Origin: Sphingomonas sp. A2-49
GTDB lineage: Bacteria > Pseudomonadota > Alphaproteobacteria > Sphingomonadales > Sphingomonadaceae
DNA: 64,000 nucleotides
Direction: 5' to 3'
NCBI RefSeq assembly: GCF_025548555.1
Contig: NZ_JAJLPA010000005.1
Location: forward strand, 1 to 64,000
This document shows, piece after piece, positions 29,182-38,603 of this stretch; the stretch's first letter is position 1, and every line of letters starts with the position of its first letter. Made by a program: the position numbers and the translations under genes. The notes beneath the pieces are model-generated. The model saw nothing but the letters and a program-made list of their open reading frames with translations, had not been told where the DNA came from and ran no database searches.

Positions 29182-29679
29182 CTATTTCGGCCAGCTGACC
29201 CGGTCGCCCTCGGCGATGCCGAGCTCGGCGCTGCGGCCGCCGAGGAGTTCCAGCACAGCGGCGACGGGTTCGCCCGATTTCACCGCGGCCTCGGAGAACG
29301 GCACGGTGTTTTCGGCGATGGTCGCGATCGTGCCGTCGGCGCGGATGAACAGGATGTCGAGCGGGGTCGGCGTGTTGCGCATCCAGAAGCTCGCCGCGCG
29401 CGGCGGCCCGCCGTCGGCCGGATAGGGATGGAACAGCATGCCGCCATCGGGCGGCAGGTCGGTGCGGTACATCAGCCCCTGCGCCTGCTGCGCCGCCGTC
29501 ACCGCGCGCTCGACGCGAAAGACGTGGCGTCCGTTCGCGCCGGCGATAGTCACGGGCACCAGCGTCGCCGCCGCCCGTTCGCCCGCGGCATTGCTACTGC
29601 CGGCGTCGCCGCCCGAACAGGCGGCGAGCGCGGCGACCAGCAGCGCGGCGGCGGCGGCACGGGCGATCGCCACGCTCAC
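29182..29679 (-). CDS. DUF192 domain lipoprotein
   Basis: 165 residues. The N-terminus ends in a lipobox (LAAC near residue 21, in [10 protein letters not shown]), so it is probably an outer- or inner-membrane lipoprotein. The DUF192 core is visible: [61 protein letters not shown] and VLELLGG near the end. DUF192 proteins are small periplasmic proteins of unknown role. Its ATG overlaps the stop of the cold-shock gene by four bases. Confidence 0.85.
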   Translation of the reverse strand: MSVAIARAAAAALLVAALAACSGGDAGSSNAAGERAAATLVPVTIAGANGRHVFRVERAVTAAQQAQGLMYRTDLPPDGGMLFHPYPADGGPPRAASFWMRNTPTPLDILFIRADGTIATIAENTVPFSEAAVKSGEPVAAVLELLGGRSAELGIAEGDRVSWPK

Positions 29680-30329
29680 GCGCCCGCGTCGACGCTCACC
29701 ACCAGCGGCCCCTTGCGCCCCGCGACGATGCGGGCACGCAGGCGCTGTTCAGGCTCGATCGCGGCGATGCCGGCGCGGCGCAGCGTTTCCATATGGACGA
29801 AGACGTCGCTGCCGTCGCTGTCGCGAACCAGGAAGCCATAGCCCTTCAGCCGGTTGAACCACTTCACCGTCGTATCCTCGAACGCGCCGGCTTCGTCGAT
29901 CAGCGTCACCGGGTCGATGCGGTCGGCGTTGCGCGGCGGTCGCGGCGGCTCCTCGACGGCGTTGGACAGGTCGATCGTCAGCACCTCGCGCGCCTGGTAG
30001 CCGCGGCCGCGCTGGACCGACAGCGTCTCGACCCGCGCACCCTCGGGCAGGCTGCGGCGACCGTGCGGCTGGAGCACCGAGAAATGGATCAGCACGTCGC
30101 CGAACCGGGCATCGTCCGCCACCGCGAAGCCGAAGCCGCGGGTGACGTCGAACCATTTGACGACGCCACCGATCGCGGTCGCGCCGCCGCCGTCCGGCGC
30201 CACGGGATCGGCCTCCGCCGCATCCTGTCCGGCGGTCGCGGGCGCGGCCCGTACGGGCGCGTCGGAACCGGCGGCGGGCATGACCCCGACGTTCCGCTCG
30301 TCGCCCTCCCGTTGCGGCTCGCTACGCAT
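29676..30329 (-). CDS. protein with two cold-shock domains
   Basis: 217 residues. After a polar N-terminal stretch of about 50 residues come two CSD (nucleic acid-binding OB) domains. The first starts [20 protein letters not shown] with [11 protein letters not shown]. The second starts [21 protein letters not shown] with [14 protein letters not shown]. The RNP1-like blocks (GFGFA and GYGFL) and RNP2-like blocks (VLIHF and VFVHM) are conserved in both. Duplicated CSDs are typical of alphaproteobacteria, where such proteins bind RNA in cold or stress. It is coupled to the DUF192 gene. Confidence 0.9.
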   Translation of the reverse strand: MRSEPQREGDERNVGVMPAAGSDAPVRAAPATAGQDAAEADPVAPDGGGATAIGGVVKWFDVTRGFGFAVADDARFGDVLIHFSVLQPHGRRSLPEGARVETLSVQRGRGYQAREVLTIDLSNAVEEPPRPPRNADRIDPVTLIDEAGAFEDTTVKWFNRLKGYGFLVRDSDGSDVFVHMETLRRAGIAAIEPEQRLRARIVAGRKGPLVVSVDAGA

Positions 30330-30350
30330 GACTGCACCCCTGTTGACACC

Positions 30351-30378
30351 ACGCTAGCACGGTTCGCCGCTGCTGCAA
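30351..30378 (-). promoter_or_regulatory. possible promoter of the cold-shock gene
   Basis: On the minus strand TTGCAG (30378-30373) is followed after 16 bases by TAGCGT (30356-30351), 21 bases before the start codon. The hexamers match consensus only partly, so this is a guess. Confidence 0.3.
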
Positions 30379-30393
30379 TTGCGAAAGGTCCGT

Positions 30394-30924
30394 TTACTCT
30401 AATTCAGGCAATTCGTCCTCGCTGCGGGCGTTCACGATCCGGCGTGCGAGATCGAAGCCATGGCCTGCGCGCAGCATCGCGGCGAGCTGGCGGTCGCGCA
30501 GCGCCCGGTCGTCGCTTGGCGGGCCGAACGGCCCGATCCGCTTGCGCCGCGCGAAGACCAGCGCCGCATCGCCTGCGCGCGCCGCGATGTCGGGCGACAG
30601 CGCCTCCGCGTCCGCCGCGCCGACGCGGGCGTGGCGCAGCGCCATCGTCACCCGGCGTGCGCCGAGGCCGCGTCGCGCCAGCGCCGCCGCCTTGCTTTCC
30701 GCATAGGCGCGGTCGTCGACATAGCCCAGATCCGCCATCCGCTGCGCCAGCGCCGCCACCTCCGGGCCGGCCCCGTCCCAGCCGCGCTCGCGGATCTTGC
30801 GGGTCAGATAGTCCGCCAGCCGTCCCCGGGTCGTGGCGAACCGCTCGACGTAGCGGAGCGCCAGCCGCTCCAGCGCGGCGGTGTCCAGGGGGGGCGGTGG
30901 CGCGCGTTCCTGCCTCATGGCCAT
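30394..30924 (-). CDS. recX: RecX family regulatory protein
   Basis: 176 residues. RecX proteins bind and usually inhibit RecA. The protein has the tandem three-helix repeats of the family: LALRYVERFATTRGRLADYLTRKIRERG, then VAALAQRMADLGYVDDRAYAESKAAALARRGLGARRV, then the third repeat DRQLAAMLRAGHGFDLARRIV. DDRAYAES is a conserved landmark. The gene is not beside recA in this window and lies on the minus strand upstream of the cold-shock gene, divergent from the acyl-AMP ligase. The start could also be two residues later. Confidence 0.85.
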   Translation of the reverse strand: MAMRQERAPPPPLDTAALERLALRYVERFATTRGRLADYLTRKIRERGWDGAGPEVAALAQRMADLGYVDDRAYAESKAAALARRGLGARRVTMALRHARVGAADAEALSPDIAARAGDAALVFARRKRIGPFGPPSDDRALRDRQLAAMLRAGHGFDLARRIVNARSEDELPELE

Positions 30925-31021
30925 GTTGTTGCCACACTGGCACCGGATTTAGAACGTTGATGATGCGTTAAAGCGCCTAGTGAAGACAGCCGCGCATGCC
31001 GGCGAGCGAACAGGAATATCG

Positions 31022-32791
31022 ATGACCGAGCAGTCTGCGCCCCCGCCGACGCCTCTTCCGGCCCCGACGCCTACGCTGGACGCGTTGCCCCGCCGCTTCG
31101 CCGACTTCGCGACGCTGGGCGAGGCGCTCGACTATGCCGCCACCGGCGTGCGCGGGCTCAACTTTCACGACGCGCGCGGCACGCTCGCGCGGCCCTATCC
31201 GTTCGCGGACCTGCGCGCCGACGCGATCGCGATGGCGCACCGGCTGATCGCCGCGGGCGTACGGCCGCAGGACCGGATCGCGCTGGTGGCCGAAACCGGC
31301 CCGGAATTCGCCGCTCTGTTCTTCGGCACCGTCTATGCCGGCGCGTGGCCGGTGCCGCTGCCGCTGCCGACCTCGTTCGGCGGGCGTGAATCCTATATCG
31401 AGCAGCTCCGGGTCCAGCTGACCAGCTGCGATCCGCACATGCTGATCTTTCCGCCCGAACTCGCCGCGATGGCGGCGGAGGCGGCGCGGCTGGCCGGGAC
31501 CGAAGGGATCGACTGGTCCGAATTCGCGACGCGCGACGCGCCCGCGGCACCGCTGCCGCAGGCGGACGGACGGGACATCGCCTATCTGCAATATTCCAGC
31601 GGTTCGACGCGCTTTCCGCACGGCGTCGCGATCACGCACCACGCGCTGCTCAACAACCTCGCCGCGCACAGCCACGGGATGGAGATCGACGGGTCGGACC
31701 GCTGCGTCAGCTGGCTGCCCTGGTATCACGACATGGGCCTCGTCGGCTGCTTCCTGTCGCCGGTCGCCAACCAGGTGTCGACCGACTATCTGAAGACCGA
31801 GGATTTTGCGCGCCGTCCGCTCGCCTGGCTCGACATGATCTCGCGCCACGATGGCACCACCCTCTCCTATTCGCCGACGTTCGGCTACGACATCTGCGCG
31901 CGGCGGATGTCGTCGCAGACCAAGGCGTCGGACCGGTTCGACCTGTCGCGCTGGCGGGTCGCGGGCAACGGCGCCGACATGATCCGTCCGGACGTGATGC
32001 AGGCGTTCGTCGATGCCTTCGCCGACGCGGGCTTCAGGGCCTCCGCCTTCCTGCCGAGCTATGGCCTGGCGGAGGCGACGCTGGCGGTGTCGCTGATGCC
32101 GCCGGGCGAGGGCATCCGCGTCGAGCTGGTCGAGGAGACGCAGCTGTCGGGCGGCGGCACGACGCTCGCCGCCAACGACGGCCCGCGGCCGCAGCGCTTC
32201 CGCGCGATCGTCAATTGCGGCAAGCCGGTGCGCGACATGACTGTCGAGATCCGCGAAGAGGACGGCACGCCCCTGCCCGACGGCGCGATCGGCAAATTGT
32301 GGTGCAAGGGCCCGTCGGTGATGGTCGGCTATTTCCGCGACGATGCCGCGACCGCGGCGTGCATGACGGACGGCTGGCTCGACACCGGCGACATGGCCTA
32401 TATGTCGGCGGGCTACATCTATATCGTCGGCCGCGCCAAGGACATGATTATCGTCAATGGCAAGAACCACTGGCCGCAGGACATCGAATGGGCGGTGGAG
32501 CAGCTGCCCGGGTTCAAGGCGGGCGACATCGCCGCCTTCGCGATCACCACGCCGGGCGGCGAGGAGACGCCGGCGGTGCTGGTCCAGTGCCGCAGCAGCG
32601 ACGATGCCGAGCGCCAGCGCCTGCGCGAAGAGATCCGCGAGCGCGTCCGGTCGGTCACCGGCATGAACTGCGTCATCGAACTGATCCCGCCGCGCACCCT
32701 GCCGCGGACCAGCTCGGGCAAGCTCAGCCGCGCCAAGGCGCGCAACCTGTACCTCAATGGCGACATCAAGCCCTACGCCGCCGCCGCGTAA
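31022..32791 (+). CDS. fatty acyl-AMP ligase (FAAL-like adenylating enzyme)
   Basis: 589 residues from ATG 31022, chosen because AGGA lies about eight bases upstream; GTG 30980 would add 14 residues without a ribosome site. The ANL-fold motifs are visible: YLQYSSGSTRFPHGVAITH (P-loop, near 187), WLPWYHDMGLVG, LPSYGLAEATLAVS and GWLDTGDMAYM near the hinge, and PRTSSGKLSRAKAR with the catalytic lysine near the C-terminus. SWLPWYHDMGL and the insertion typical of FAALs point to acyl-AMP rather than acyl-CoA formation. FAALs usually load an acyl carrier protein, but no ACP or polyketide gene is nearby, so the product is unknown. Confidence 0.88.
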   Translation: MTEQSAPPPTPLPAPTPTLDALPRRFADFATLGEALDYAATGVRGLNFHDARGTLARPYPFADLRADAIAMAHRLIAAGVRPQDRIALVAETGPEFAALFFGTVYAGAWPVPLPLPTSFGGRESYIEQLRVQLTSCDPHMLIFPPELAAMAAEAARLAGTEGIDWSEFATRDAPAAPLPQADGRDIAYLQYSSGSTRFPHGVAITHHALLNNLAAHSHGMEIDGSDRCVSWLPWYHDMGLVGCFLSPVANQVSTDYLKTEDFARRPLAWLDMISRHDGTTLSYSPTFGYDICARRMSSQTKASDRFDLSRWRVAGNGADMIRPDVMQAFVDAFADAGFRASAFLPSYGLAEATLAVSLMPPGEGIRVELVEETQLSGGGTTLAANDGPRPQRFRAIVNCGKPVRDMTVEIREEDGTPLPDGAIGKLWCKGPSVMVGYFRDDAATAACMTDGWLDTGDMAYMSAGYIYIVGRAKDMIIVNGKNHWPQDIEWAVEQLPGFKAGDIAAFAITTPGGEETPAVLVQCRSSDDAERQRLREEIRERVRSVTGMNCVIELIPPRTLPRTSSGKLSRAKARNLYLNGDIKPYAAAA

Positions 32792-32875
32792 TCCCGTGAC
32801 GGGCGGCGCGAAAAACCCCGCCGCCCGGCGCCGCCCCTAACCATCCGTCAACCTCGTGGCCGTAATCATCGCGCC

Positions 32876-35233
32876 GTGAGCCAAGACAAGACCCCCGCTT
32901 CGGACCCCCAGGCGATCCGCTTCGCGCAACTGCTCGGATTCAGCGACGGCGCCGATGCGGCGCAATGGGCGCGGATCCGTTCGACCCAGCTCGACGCGGG
33001 CCGCCAGCTGGCGCTGTTCCTGCTCGCCGCCAACCTGATCGGCGCGGCGATGGCGGTGTCGGTGCTGGCGACGCACGTCTCGCACGTCATGCTCGCGGGC
33101 TGGGCGGGGATCGTCGGCATCGTCGCGGTCGGCGTGGCGGTGCGCCGCCTGTCCACCCGGCACCGCGACGGCGGCTATGCGACGCAGGCGGACCTGCGCG
33201 CGACGGTGGCCGAGGGCGTGGCGCTCGCCGTCGCCTGGTCGATCCCCGTCGTGGCGTTCGCGACGCATCCGGGATCCAACACCACCTATGTCCTGTGGAT
33301 GATCCTGTCGGTGCTGATGACCGCGGGCGCGGTCGCGATGGCCCCGCTCGCGCTCGCCACGATCGCCTTCGTCGGCGGGCTCGGGCTCGCCGTCACCGCC
33401 AAGCTGGTCGTGATCGGCAGCTATGCCGCCGCCGGCGCCACGTCGGTCTTCACGTTGCTCCTGATCCTCATCTGCCTCAATCGCGCGCGCTCGCTGGTCA
33501 TCATCCGCGCCGGCCAGATGGCGCTGGGCGAGCGCGACGAGACCGTCAGCCTGCTCTTGCGCGAATTCGAGGCGAGCAACGCCGACTGGCTGTGGGAAAC
33601 CGATTCGGCCCGCCGCGTCATCAAGGCATCGCCGCGTTTCGCCTATGCCTGCGGCCTCGACCCGGTGGCGATCGAGGGCATGCCCTTCCTCCAGGTGCTG
33701 GCCGGCCCGGCGTGGGAGACGGGCAATTTCGCCGCCGGCCTGCGCACGCTCGCCGACAAGCTGAAGACGCGCGAAAGCTTCCGCGACCTGCGCCTGCCGC
33801 TGCTCGTCGGCGGCGAGGAACGCTGGTGGGAACTCGCCGCCAGCCCGCGCTTCGACGAGAATGGCGCGTTCTGCGGCTTCCGCGGCGTCGGGTCGGACGT
33901 CACCGAACAGCGTGCCTCGGCCGACAAGATCAACCGCATGGCGCGCTTCGACACGCTGACCGGCCTGCCCAACCGGCTGATGGTCAACGAAACGCTCGTG
34001 CGGGCGATGGCGGATGCGGAAAAATGGGGCGGCCGCTGCGCCTTCATGATGATCGACCTCGACCGCTTCAAGGCGGTCAACGACACGCTCGGCCATCCGA
34101 TCGGCGATCGCCTGCTCGGCCGCGTGTCGGAACGGCTCGCGCAGCTGATGAGCGACAACGACATGTGCGGGCGGCTCGGCGGCGACGAATTCGCGGTCGT
34201 GGTGCGCGACGCGACCAACCTGACCGGGGTCGAGGAGCTGGCACGCCGCATCATCGAGACGCTGTCGCGCCCCTATGAGGTCGATGCGCACACGCTGTAC
34301 ATCGGCGCCTCGGTCGGGCTCGCGATCGGGCCGCGCGACGGCCGCACCGCCGAAATGCTGATCCGCTCCGCCGACCTGGCGCTCTACCGCGCCAAGGATG
34401 CCGGGCGCGGCGTGTTCCATTCCTACGAGCCCGAGCTGCACGTCCTCGCCGAGGAACGCCGCGTGCTCGAGATGGCGCTGCGCCAGGCGCTCGAAAAGGG
34501 CGAGATGCACCTGCATTACCAGCCCGTCGTCGATGCCGGCACCGGCCACCTGAAGGGGTTCGAGGCACTGTTGCGCTGGCAGAGCGCGCAGTTCGGCAAC
34601 GTCTCGCCGGTCAAGTTCATCCCGCTCGCCGAAGAGGCGCGGCTGATCCAGCCGATCGGCGAATGGGTGCTGCGGACCGCCTGTCTGGAGGCGGCGAGCT
34701 GGCCCTCGAACACCCGCGTCGCGGTCAACGTCTCGCCCGACCAGTTGCAGAACCCCGGCTTCGTCGCGGTCGTCACCTCGGCGCTCGCCAATTCGGGCCT
34801 GTCGGCGGAGCGGCTCGAGCTGGAGGTCACCGAAAGCGTGTTCATGCACGAGGGGCTCGGCGCGACGAAGGTGCTGGAGCGCATCCTCGACCTCGGCGTC
34901 CGGCTGAGCCTCGACGATTTCGGCACGGGCTATTCGTCGCTCGGCTATCTGTCGCGCACGCGTTTCTCGTCGATCAAGATCGACCGCAGCTTCGTGCAGG
35001 GCGCGTCCAAGGGGGTGAAGGAGGCGATCGCGATCATCCGCGCCGTCGTCGCGCTCGCGCAGAGCCTCGGCATGGCGACCACGGCGGAAGGCGTGGAAAC
35101 CGAGGCCGAGCACCGGATGGTCCAGGACCTGGGCTGTACCAAGGTGCAGGGCTATTATTTCGGGCGGCCGTTGCCCGTCGAGGAAGCGCGCGCGCTCGCC
35201 AGCCGCCGGTGGGACGACAGCGTCGCCGCCTGA
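32876..35233 (+). CDS. membrane GGDEF-EAL cyclic di-GMP protein with PAS domain, GTG start
   Basis: 785 residues from GTG 32876. Residues about 40-200 contain about five transmembrane helices. A PAS-like region follows (about 230-345, LWETDSARRVIKASPRFAYA ... WWELAASPRFDENGAFCGFRGVG). The GGDEF motif is intact near 434-438 in RLGGDEFAVV, so diguanylate cyclase activity is possible. The EAL domain starts with FEALLRWQ near 562 and contains DDFGTGYSSLGYL and AEGVETEAE, so cyclic di-GMP hydrolysis is likely. Which activity dominates cannot be seen. It follows the acyl-AMP ligase by 84 bases in the same direction. Confidence 0.93.
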   Translation: MSQDKTPASDPQAIRFAQLLGFSDGADAAQWARIRSTQLDAGRQLALFLLAANLIGAAMAVSVLATHVSHVMLAGWAGIVGIVAVGVAVRRLSTRHRDGGYATQADLRATVAEGVALAVAWSIPVVAFATHPGSNTTYVLWMILSVLMTAGAVAMAPLALATIAFVGGLGLAVTAKLVVIGSYAAAGATSVFTLLLILICLNRARSLVIIRAGQMALGERDETVSLLLREFEASNADWLWETDSARRVIKASPRFAYACGLDPVAIEGMPFLQVLAGPAWETGNFAAGLRTLADKLKTRESFRDLRLPLLVGGEERWWELAASPRFDENGAFCGFRGVGSDVTEQRASADKINRMARFDTLTGLPNRLMVNETLVRAMADAEKWGGRCAFMMIDLDRFKAVNDTLGHPIGDRLLGRVSERLAQLMSDNDMCGRLGGDEFAVVVRDATNLTGVEELARRIIETLSRPYEVDAHTLYIGASVGLAIGPRDGRTAEMLIRSADLALYRAKDAGRGVFHSYEPELHVLAEERRVLEMALRQALEKGEMHLHYQPVVDAGTGHLKGFEALLRWQSAQFGNVSPVKFIPLAEEARLIQPIGEWVLRTACLEAASWPSNTRVAVNVSPDQLQNPGFVAVVTSALANSGLSAERLELEVTESVFMHEGLGATKVLERILDLGVRLSLDDFGTGYSSLGYLSRTRFSSIKIDRSFVQGASKGVKEAIAIIRAVVALAQSLGMATTAEGVETEAEHRMVQDLGCTKVQGYYFGRPLPVEEARALASRRWDDSVAA

Positions 35234-35245
35234 CCGGCCGGCGGG

Positions 35246-35590
35246 CTATTTCAGGGGGTCGTGACCCCAGTTCATCAGCGAATAGCGCCAGTCGCTATGC
35301 GCCTTGTCCTTGTCAGGACCGCCCTGCGCGAGGTGGCGGCGGACGTAGGCGACCACCTTGCGCATATGCGCATAATCGTCGTCGGACAGGTCGACCTTCT
35401 TCGTGCGCCTGATCGCGACGATCCGGCGGCCCGACCGGTGGCCGACGCTTTCCCCCGCGCCGTCGCCGTCCTCGCCCTTCCAGCCGACGCGCCTGCTGTC
35501 GTCGGTGTCGAGGAAATGCTCCAGCTCGGCGGGCGCCATGTTCACCGCCTCGGCGAAGTCGTCGTAGATCTGCGCATGATCGTCGGCCAT
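35246..35590 (-). CDS. DUF3140 domain protein
   Basis: 114 residues from ATG 35590, which follows an AAGGGAG ribosome site by about nine bases; an upstream ATG at 35608 adds six residues. The DUF3140 signatures are clear: YDDFAEAVNMAPAELEHFLDTDDSRRVG, ESVGHRSGRRIVAIRRTKKVDLSDDDYAHMRKVVAYVRRHLAQ, and WRYSLMNWGHDP at the end. These are small cytoplasmic proteins of unknown role. It is convergent with the GGDEF-EAL gene, with only 12 bases between stops. Confidence 0.85.
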   Translation of the reverse strand: MADDHAQIYDDFAEAVNMAPAELEHFLDTDDSRRVGWKGEDGDGAGESVGHRSGRRIVAIRRTKKVDLSDDDYAHMRKVVAYVRRHLAQGGPDKDKAHSDWRYSLMNWGHDPLK

Positions 35591-35642
35591 CGAAAAGGCT
35601 CCCTTCATCGCGGGAACGATCCGCGACGGACCGGGTTGCGCG

Positions 35643-37052
35643 TCAGCCGAGCATGCCGTGATAGCTTTGCGGCGCCTCCGGCAGCAGCAGCCGCGCGCCC
35701 GTGCCGCCGAGCAGCGCGACCGCGAGGACCGCCCGGAGCAGCCGGCTGCGCGGCACACTGCCGACCAGCACCCAGCCGATCGCCACCGCCGCCATCGTCC
35801 ACACATGATAGCGCAGGTCGGACGCGATGCTGATCGCGGCGAAGCTCGCCTCCAGCGTCAGCGCGGACACGAACAGCGCGCGCGCCAGCTGCCCGGCCGC
35901 ATCGCGCGCGCGGATCGTCGCCGCCACGCCGCCGGCCGCCAGCACCAGCCACAGGACCGGCCAGCCCGGCGGCGTCTCGACCAGCCAGCCGGCGAGCCGC
36001 TGCCAATACCATGCCGCCGGTCCGGGCGCACCGAAGCCGAAGTCGTTCGCCTCGCTGCCCTCCGGCGGGGCGGCGCCGAACCAGTGCAGCGGCACCAGCC
36101 AGCGGCCGGTCGAATTGAGATGCGCCAGCCGGTGTGCGGCATAGGCGAGCGGGTGCCGCACGATTGCCGCCGCGAGCGTCCCGTACAGCTGCGCGACCGG
36201 CATCGCGCGCAGCCCGTCGACCTCCGCCGCGCAGCGCGCCGGCTCGCCCAAGGGATCCCAGAAGAACGGCCGTACGCACCCCTTCGCGGCCATTCCCGCG
36301 AGCGCAGCCGCCGGCATGCCGACGCGCGGGTCGCGGGTGCGCACGCCGATACCGGCCAGGTCGTAGATCGCCTGTGTCCGTTCGACGCCGCTCGGTGCGC
36401 CGCCGAACAGACGGTGGTTGATCGGGCCGGAGACGCCGATCGCCAGCACGATCCCGGCAAGCGCGATCCCCAGCCGCAGCGACCACCGCCTCGGCCGGTG
36501 CACCAGCATCGCCGCCAGCGGGACGACCGCGAACACCGCATTGGCGCGCACGAGCACGGCATAGACGAGCAGCGGCACGATCAGCGCCCGGCCGGCAGGC
36601 GGCACCGGCCGGTCGCGCAGCCGCCACCAGCCGACGATTCCGACCGCCCCGAGCAGCGGCCCGAGCATCTGCGTATCCTTCAGCACCACCGCCTGCCAGC
36701 CGAGCAGCGGTGGCCAGAGCGCGGCGATCAGCAGCGCGACGGCCGCGCGGCCCCTGCCCCCCGCCGCCAGGGCGGCGGCGAGCAGCCCGAACCCGAGCCA
36801 GTAGAGCGCCATCTGCACGACGAGCATCGGCCCCGGACCGGCATCGCCGAACAGCGACCACAACCGCGCCATCGCGGGCGGATGCCAGTCGTCGTACCGG
36901 CCGGTGAGCGCCTGTCGATATTGGGTGACGCTGTCATAGGCGACGTAGCCGGGCCAGAAGACCGCCAGCGCCAGCAGGCACAGCAGCGTGGCGGCCATCG
37001 CGCATCGGACCGCGCGTCGATCCAGCCCCGTCGTCACCGGTCCGATCGCCAT
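35643..37052 (-). CDS. polytopic membrane protein, GT-C glycosyltransferase-like
   Basis: 469 residues from ATG 37052, which has GGGGAG seven bases upstream. Around ten to twelve hydrophobic helices alternate with short loops, and the first periplasmic loop has WPGYVAYDSVTQYRQALTGRYDDWHPPAMARLW, with acidic residues and HPP as in GT-C (polyprenyl-linked sugar) transferases. LGEPARCAAEVDGLRAMP and LVPLHWFGAAPPEGSEAND lie in later periplasmic loops. No family can be named with confidence. Function: probably transfer of a sugar or other group at the outer face of the inner membrane. Confidence 0.6.
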   Translation of the reverse strand: MAIGPVTTGLDRRAVRCAMAATLLCLLALAVFWPGYVAYDSVTQYRQALTGRYDDWHPPAMARLWSLFGDAGPGPMLVVQMALYWLGFGLLAAALAAGGRGRAAVALLIAALWPPLLGWQAVVLKDTQMLGPLLGAVGIVGWWRLRDRPVPPAGRALIVPLLVYAVLVRANAVFAVVPLAAMLVHRPRRWSLRLGIALAGIVLAIGVSGPINHRLFGGAPSGVERTQAIYDLAGIGVRTRDPRVGMPAAALAGMAAKGCVRPFFWDPLGEPARCAAEVDGLRAMPVAQLYGTLAAAIVRHPLAYAAHRLAHLNSTGRWLVPLHWFGAAPPEGSEANDFGFGAPGPAAWYWQRLAGWLVETPPGWPVLWLVLAAGGVAATIRARDAAGQLARALFVSALTLEASFAAISIASDLRYHVWTMAAVAIGWVLVGSVPRSRLLRAVLAVALLGGTGARLLLPEAPQSYHGMLG

Positions 37053-37255
37053 GCCCCGCTCCCCGCCGCTCGCCGTCCCCGCCGACCGCGGTGCATACAC
37101 GCTATCGCCCGCACGCCCAATCGGCCGGACGCGGGACCACGGACGATCCCGTCGCGCGGTTCGTCAGGTCACGGAGGGGGACGGTCGGCGTTGGCGATCG
37201 GGCCGGCATCCTCACCTCACCCCCGAACCCGTGCGGCGTGCCCGTTGCGCCGCGA

Positions 37256-38593
37256 TCAGCCCGCCAGCGCCCTCGCATGCGCACGGATCACCGCCTGCGT
37301 GCCGGCATCGCTGTCGAACACGCCGTACCAGCCCTGAGGCTCGTGCGGCGGGTCGCCCATATAGGCAAGGTCGCCGCGGACGAAGCGATGGTCGGCATGA
37401 CGGGTGCGAGCCTCGCCGTTCCACGCCCAGAAGTTGGACCCTGCCAGCGGGCCGCCCGCGGCGACGTCCGCCTCCACCGCGGCATAGATCTGGCGGTAGA
37501 AGCGGTCCTTGAACGTCGTCGGGATCGTCGGATCATAGGCGGTCGCGCCGTCGCGGGGATAGCCGAACTCCTCGATCACCAGCGGCTTGCCCAGCGTCTT
37601 CGCGAGGCGGACGTGCGTCGCGATATAGTCGGCGACCTTCGCCGCGCCGGCGTCGTAGGTGCCGGCGAGGTTGCCCGCGTCCATCCAGCTCCAGTTGTTC
37701 GGCCAGATGTGGGTCGTCATGTAATCGATCGCGGGCGATCGGTGCGCGTCGAGCACCACGTCCTCGCGCTCGATCGATCCCTTCAGCCCTTCCGATCCCG
37801 TCGTCACCAGATGATTGCGGTCGAGCGCCTTGATGTACCGCGCCGTTCCATCGATCCAGGACAGGAAATTCGGCAGGTTCGGCACCGCCACCCGGTCCGA
37901 GCCGCCGGGACGCGGCTCGTTGGCGAGCTGCCACGCCATGATCGTCGGATCGTCCGCGTAGCGCACGCCCGTGATGCTGTTCGTCCGCGTCACCACCGCC
38001 CGGATGTAGTCGCGCAGCAGCGTCTGCGCGCGCGGGTTGCCGTAAAAGGCCGCGGTCCGGTCCGGGAATTCGGGCCAGGGGTGCGCGGGATCGTTCATGT
38101 CGATGAACTTGCCGCCGTTCACCCACGACAGATAGGTCATCATCCCGCCCGACCATTCCCAGAAATTGGCGAGGTAGACGACCGCGGTCATGTCGCGCTT
38201 CGCCATTTCGGCGAGCGTGAAGTCGAGGCCCTTGAGCAGGTCCTGGTTATAGGCGCTGCCCTTGTCGCGGAACCCCGGCGTGATCGAATTGCGCAGCGGC
38301 GATTCCTCCGCCGACCCGATGATCCTGAGGTTGCGGATGCCGAGCGCGCGCAACCGGTCGAGCTCGCGGCGCAATCGCGCGCGGTCGCCATAGGCCGTAT
38401 CCGCACCCAGCCACGCGCCGTACCAGAGGTTGGCGCCGGCGTAGCGATACGGCTTGCCGTCGCGGTACAGGTGCATCCCCCGCACCGCGACGAAACGCGA
38501 CCGCGCGGGCGCGCCCGTCGCCGGAGGCATCCCTGCGGCGCAGCCGGCGGCGAGCGCCGCGCCCGCTGCGATGATCGAGCGCCGGTGGTACAT
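37256..38593 (-). CDS. GH5-family endo-mannanase-like glycoside hydrolase
   Basis: 445 residues from ATG 38593 (AAAGGA nine bases upstream). It begins with twin arginines and a hydrophobic run to AAGC (about 18), so Tat export and perhaps lipidation are possible. The TIM barrel holds the GH5 catalytic Glu pair: WQLANEPRPG with acid/base Glu226, and LVIEEFGYP with nucleophile Glu at 341/342. RGMHLYRDGKPYRYAGANLWY and YLANFWEWSGG match the mannan endo-1,4-beta-mannosidase group. It is co-directional with the secreted protein 10 bases upstream. The likely substrate is a beta-mannan or glucomannan of plants or algae. Confidence 0.85.
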   Translation of the reverse strand: MYHRRSIIAAGAALAAGCAAGMPPATGAPARSRFVAVRGMHLYRDGKPYRYAGANLWYGAWLGADTAYGDRARLRRELDRLRALGIRNLRIIGSAEESPLRNSITPGFRDKGSAYNQDLLKGLDFTLAEMAKRDMTAVVYLANFWEWSGGMMTYLSWVNGGKFIDMNDPAHPWPEFPDRTAAFYGNPRAQTLLRDYIRAVVTRTNSITGVRYADDPTIMAWQLANEPRPGGSDRVAVPNLPNFLSWIDGTARYIKALDRNHLVTTGSEGLKGSIEREDVVLDAHRSPAIDYMTTHIWPNNWSWMDAGNLAGTYDAGAAKVADYIATHVRLAKTLGKPLVIEEFGYPRDGATAYDPTIPTTFKDRFYRQIYAAVEADVAAGGPLAGSNFWAWNGEARTRHADHRFVRGDLAYMGDPPHEPQGWYGVFDSDAGTQAVIRAHARALAG

Positions 38594-38603
38594 GATGGTC
38601 CTT

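Noticed and set aside
28101..29198. 365-codon plus-strand frame across the GFA region
   Set aside because: It runs through the GFA gene and two intergenic gaps in a different frame; no family motif.
30980..31021. GTG start adding 14 residues to the acyl-AMP ligase
   Set aside because: It has no ribosome site and adds no family sequence; ATG 31022 has AGGA at good spacing.
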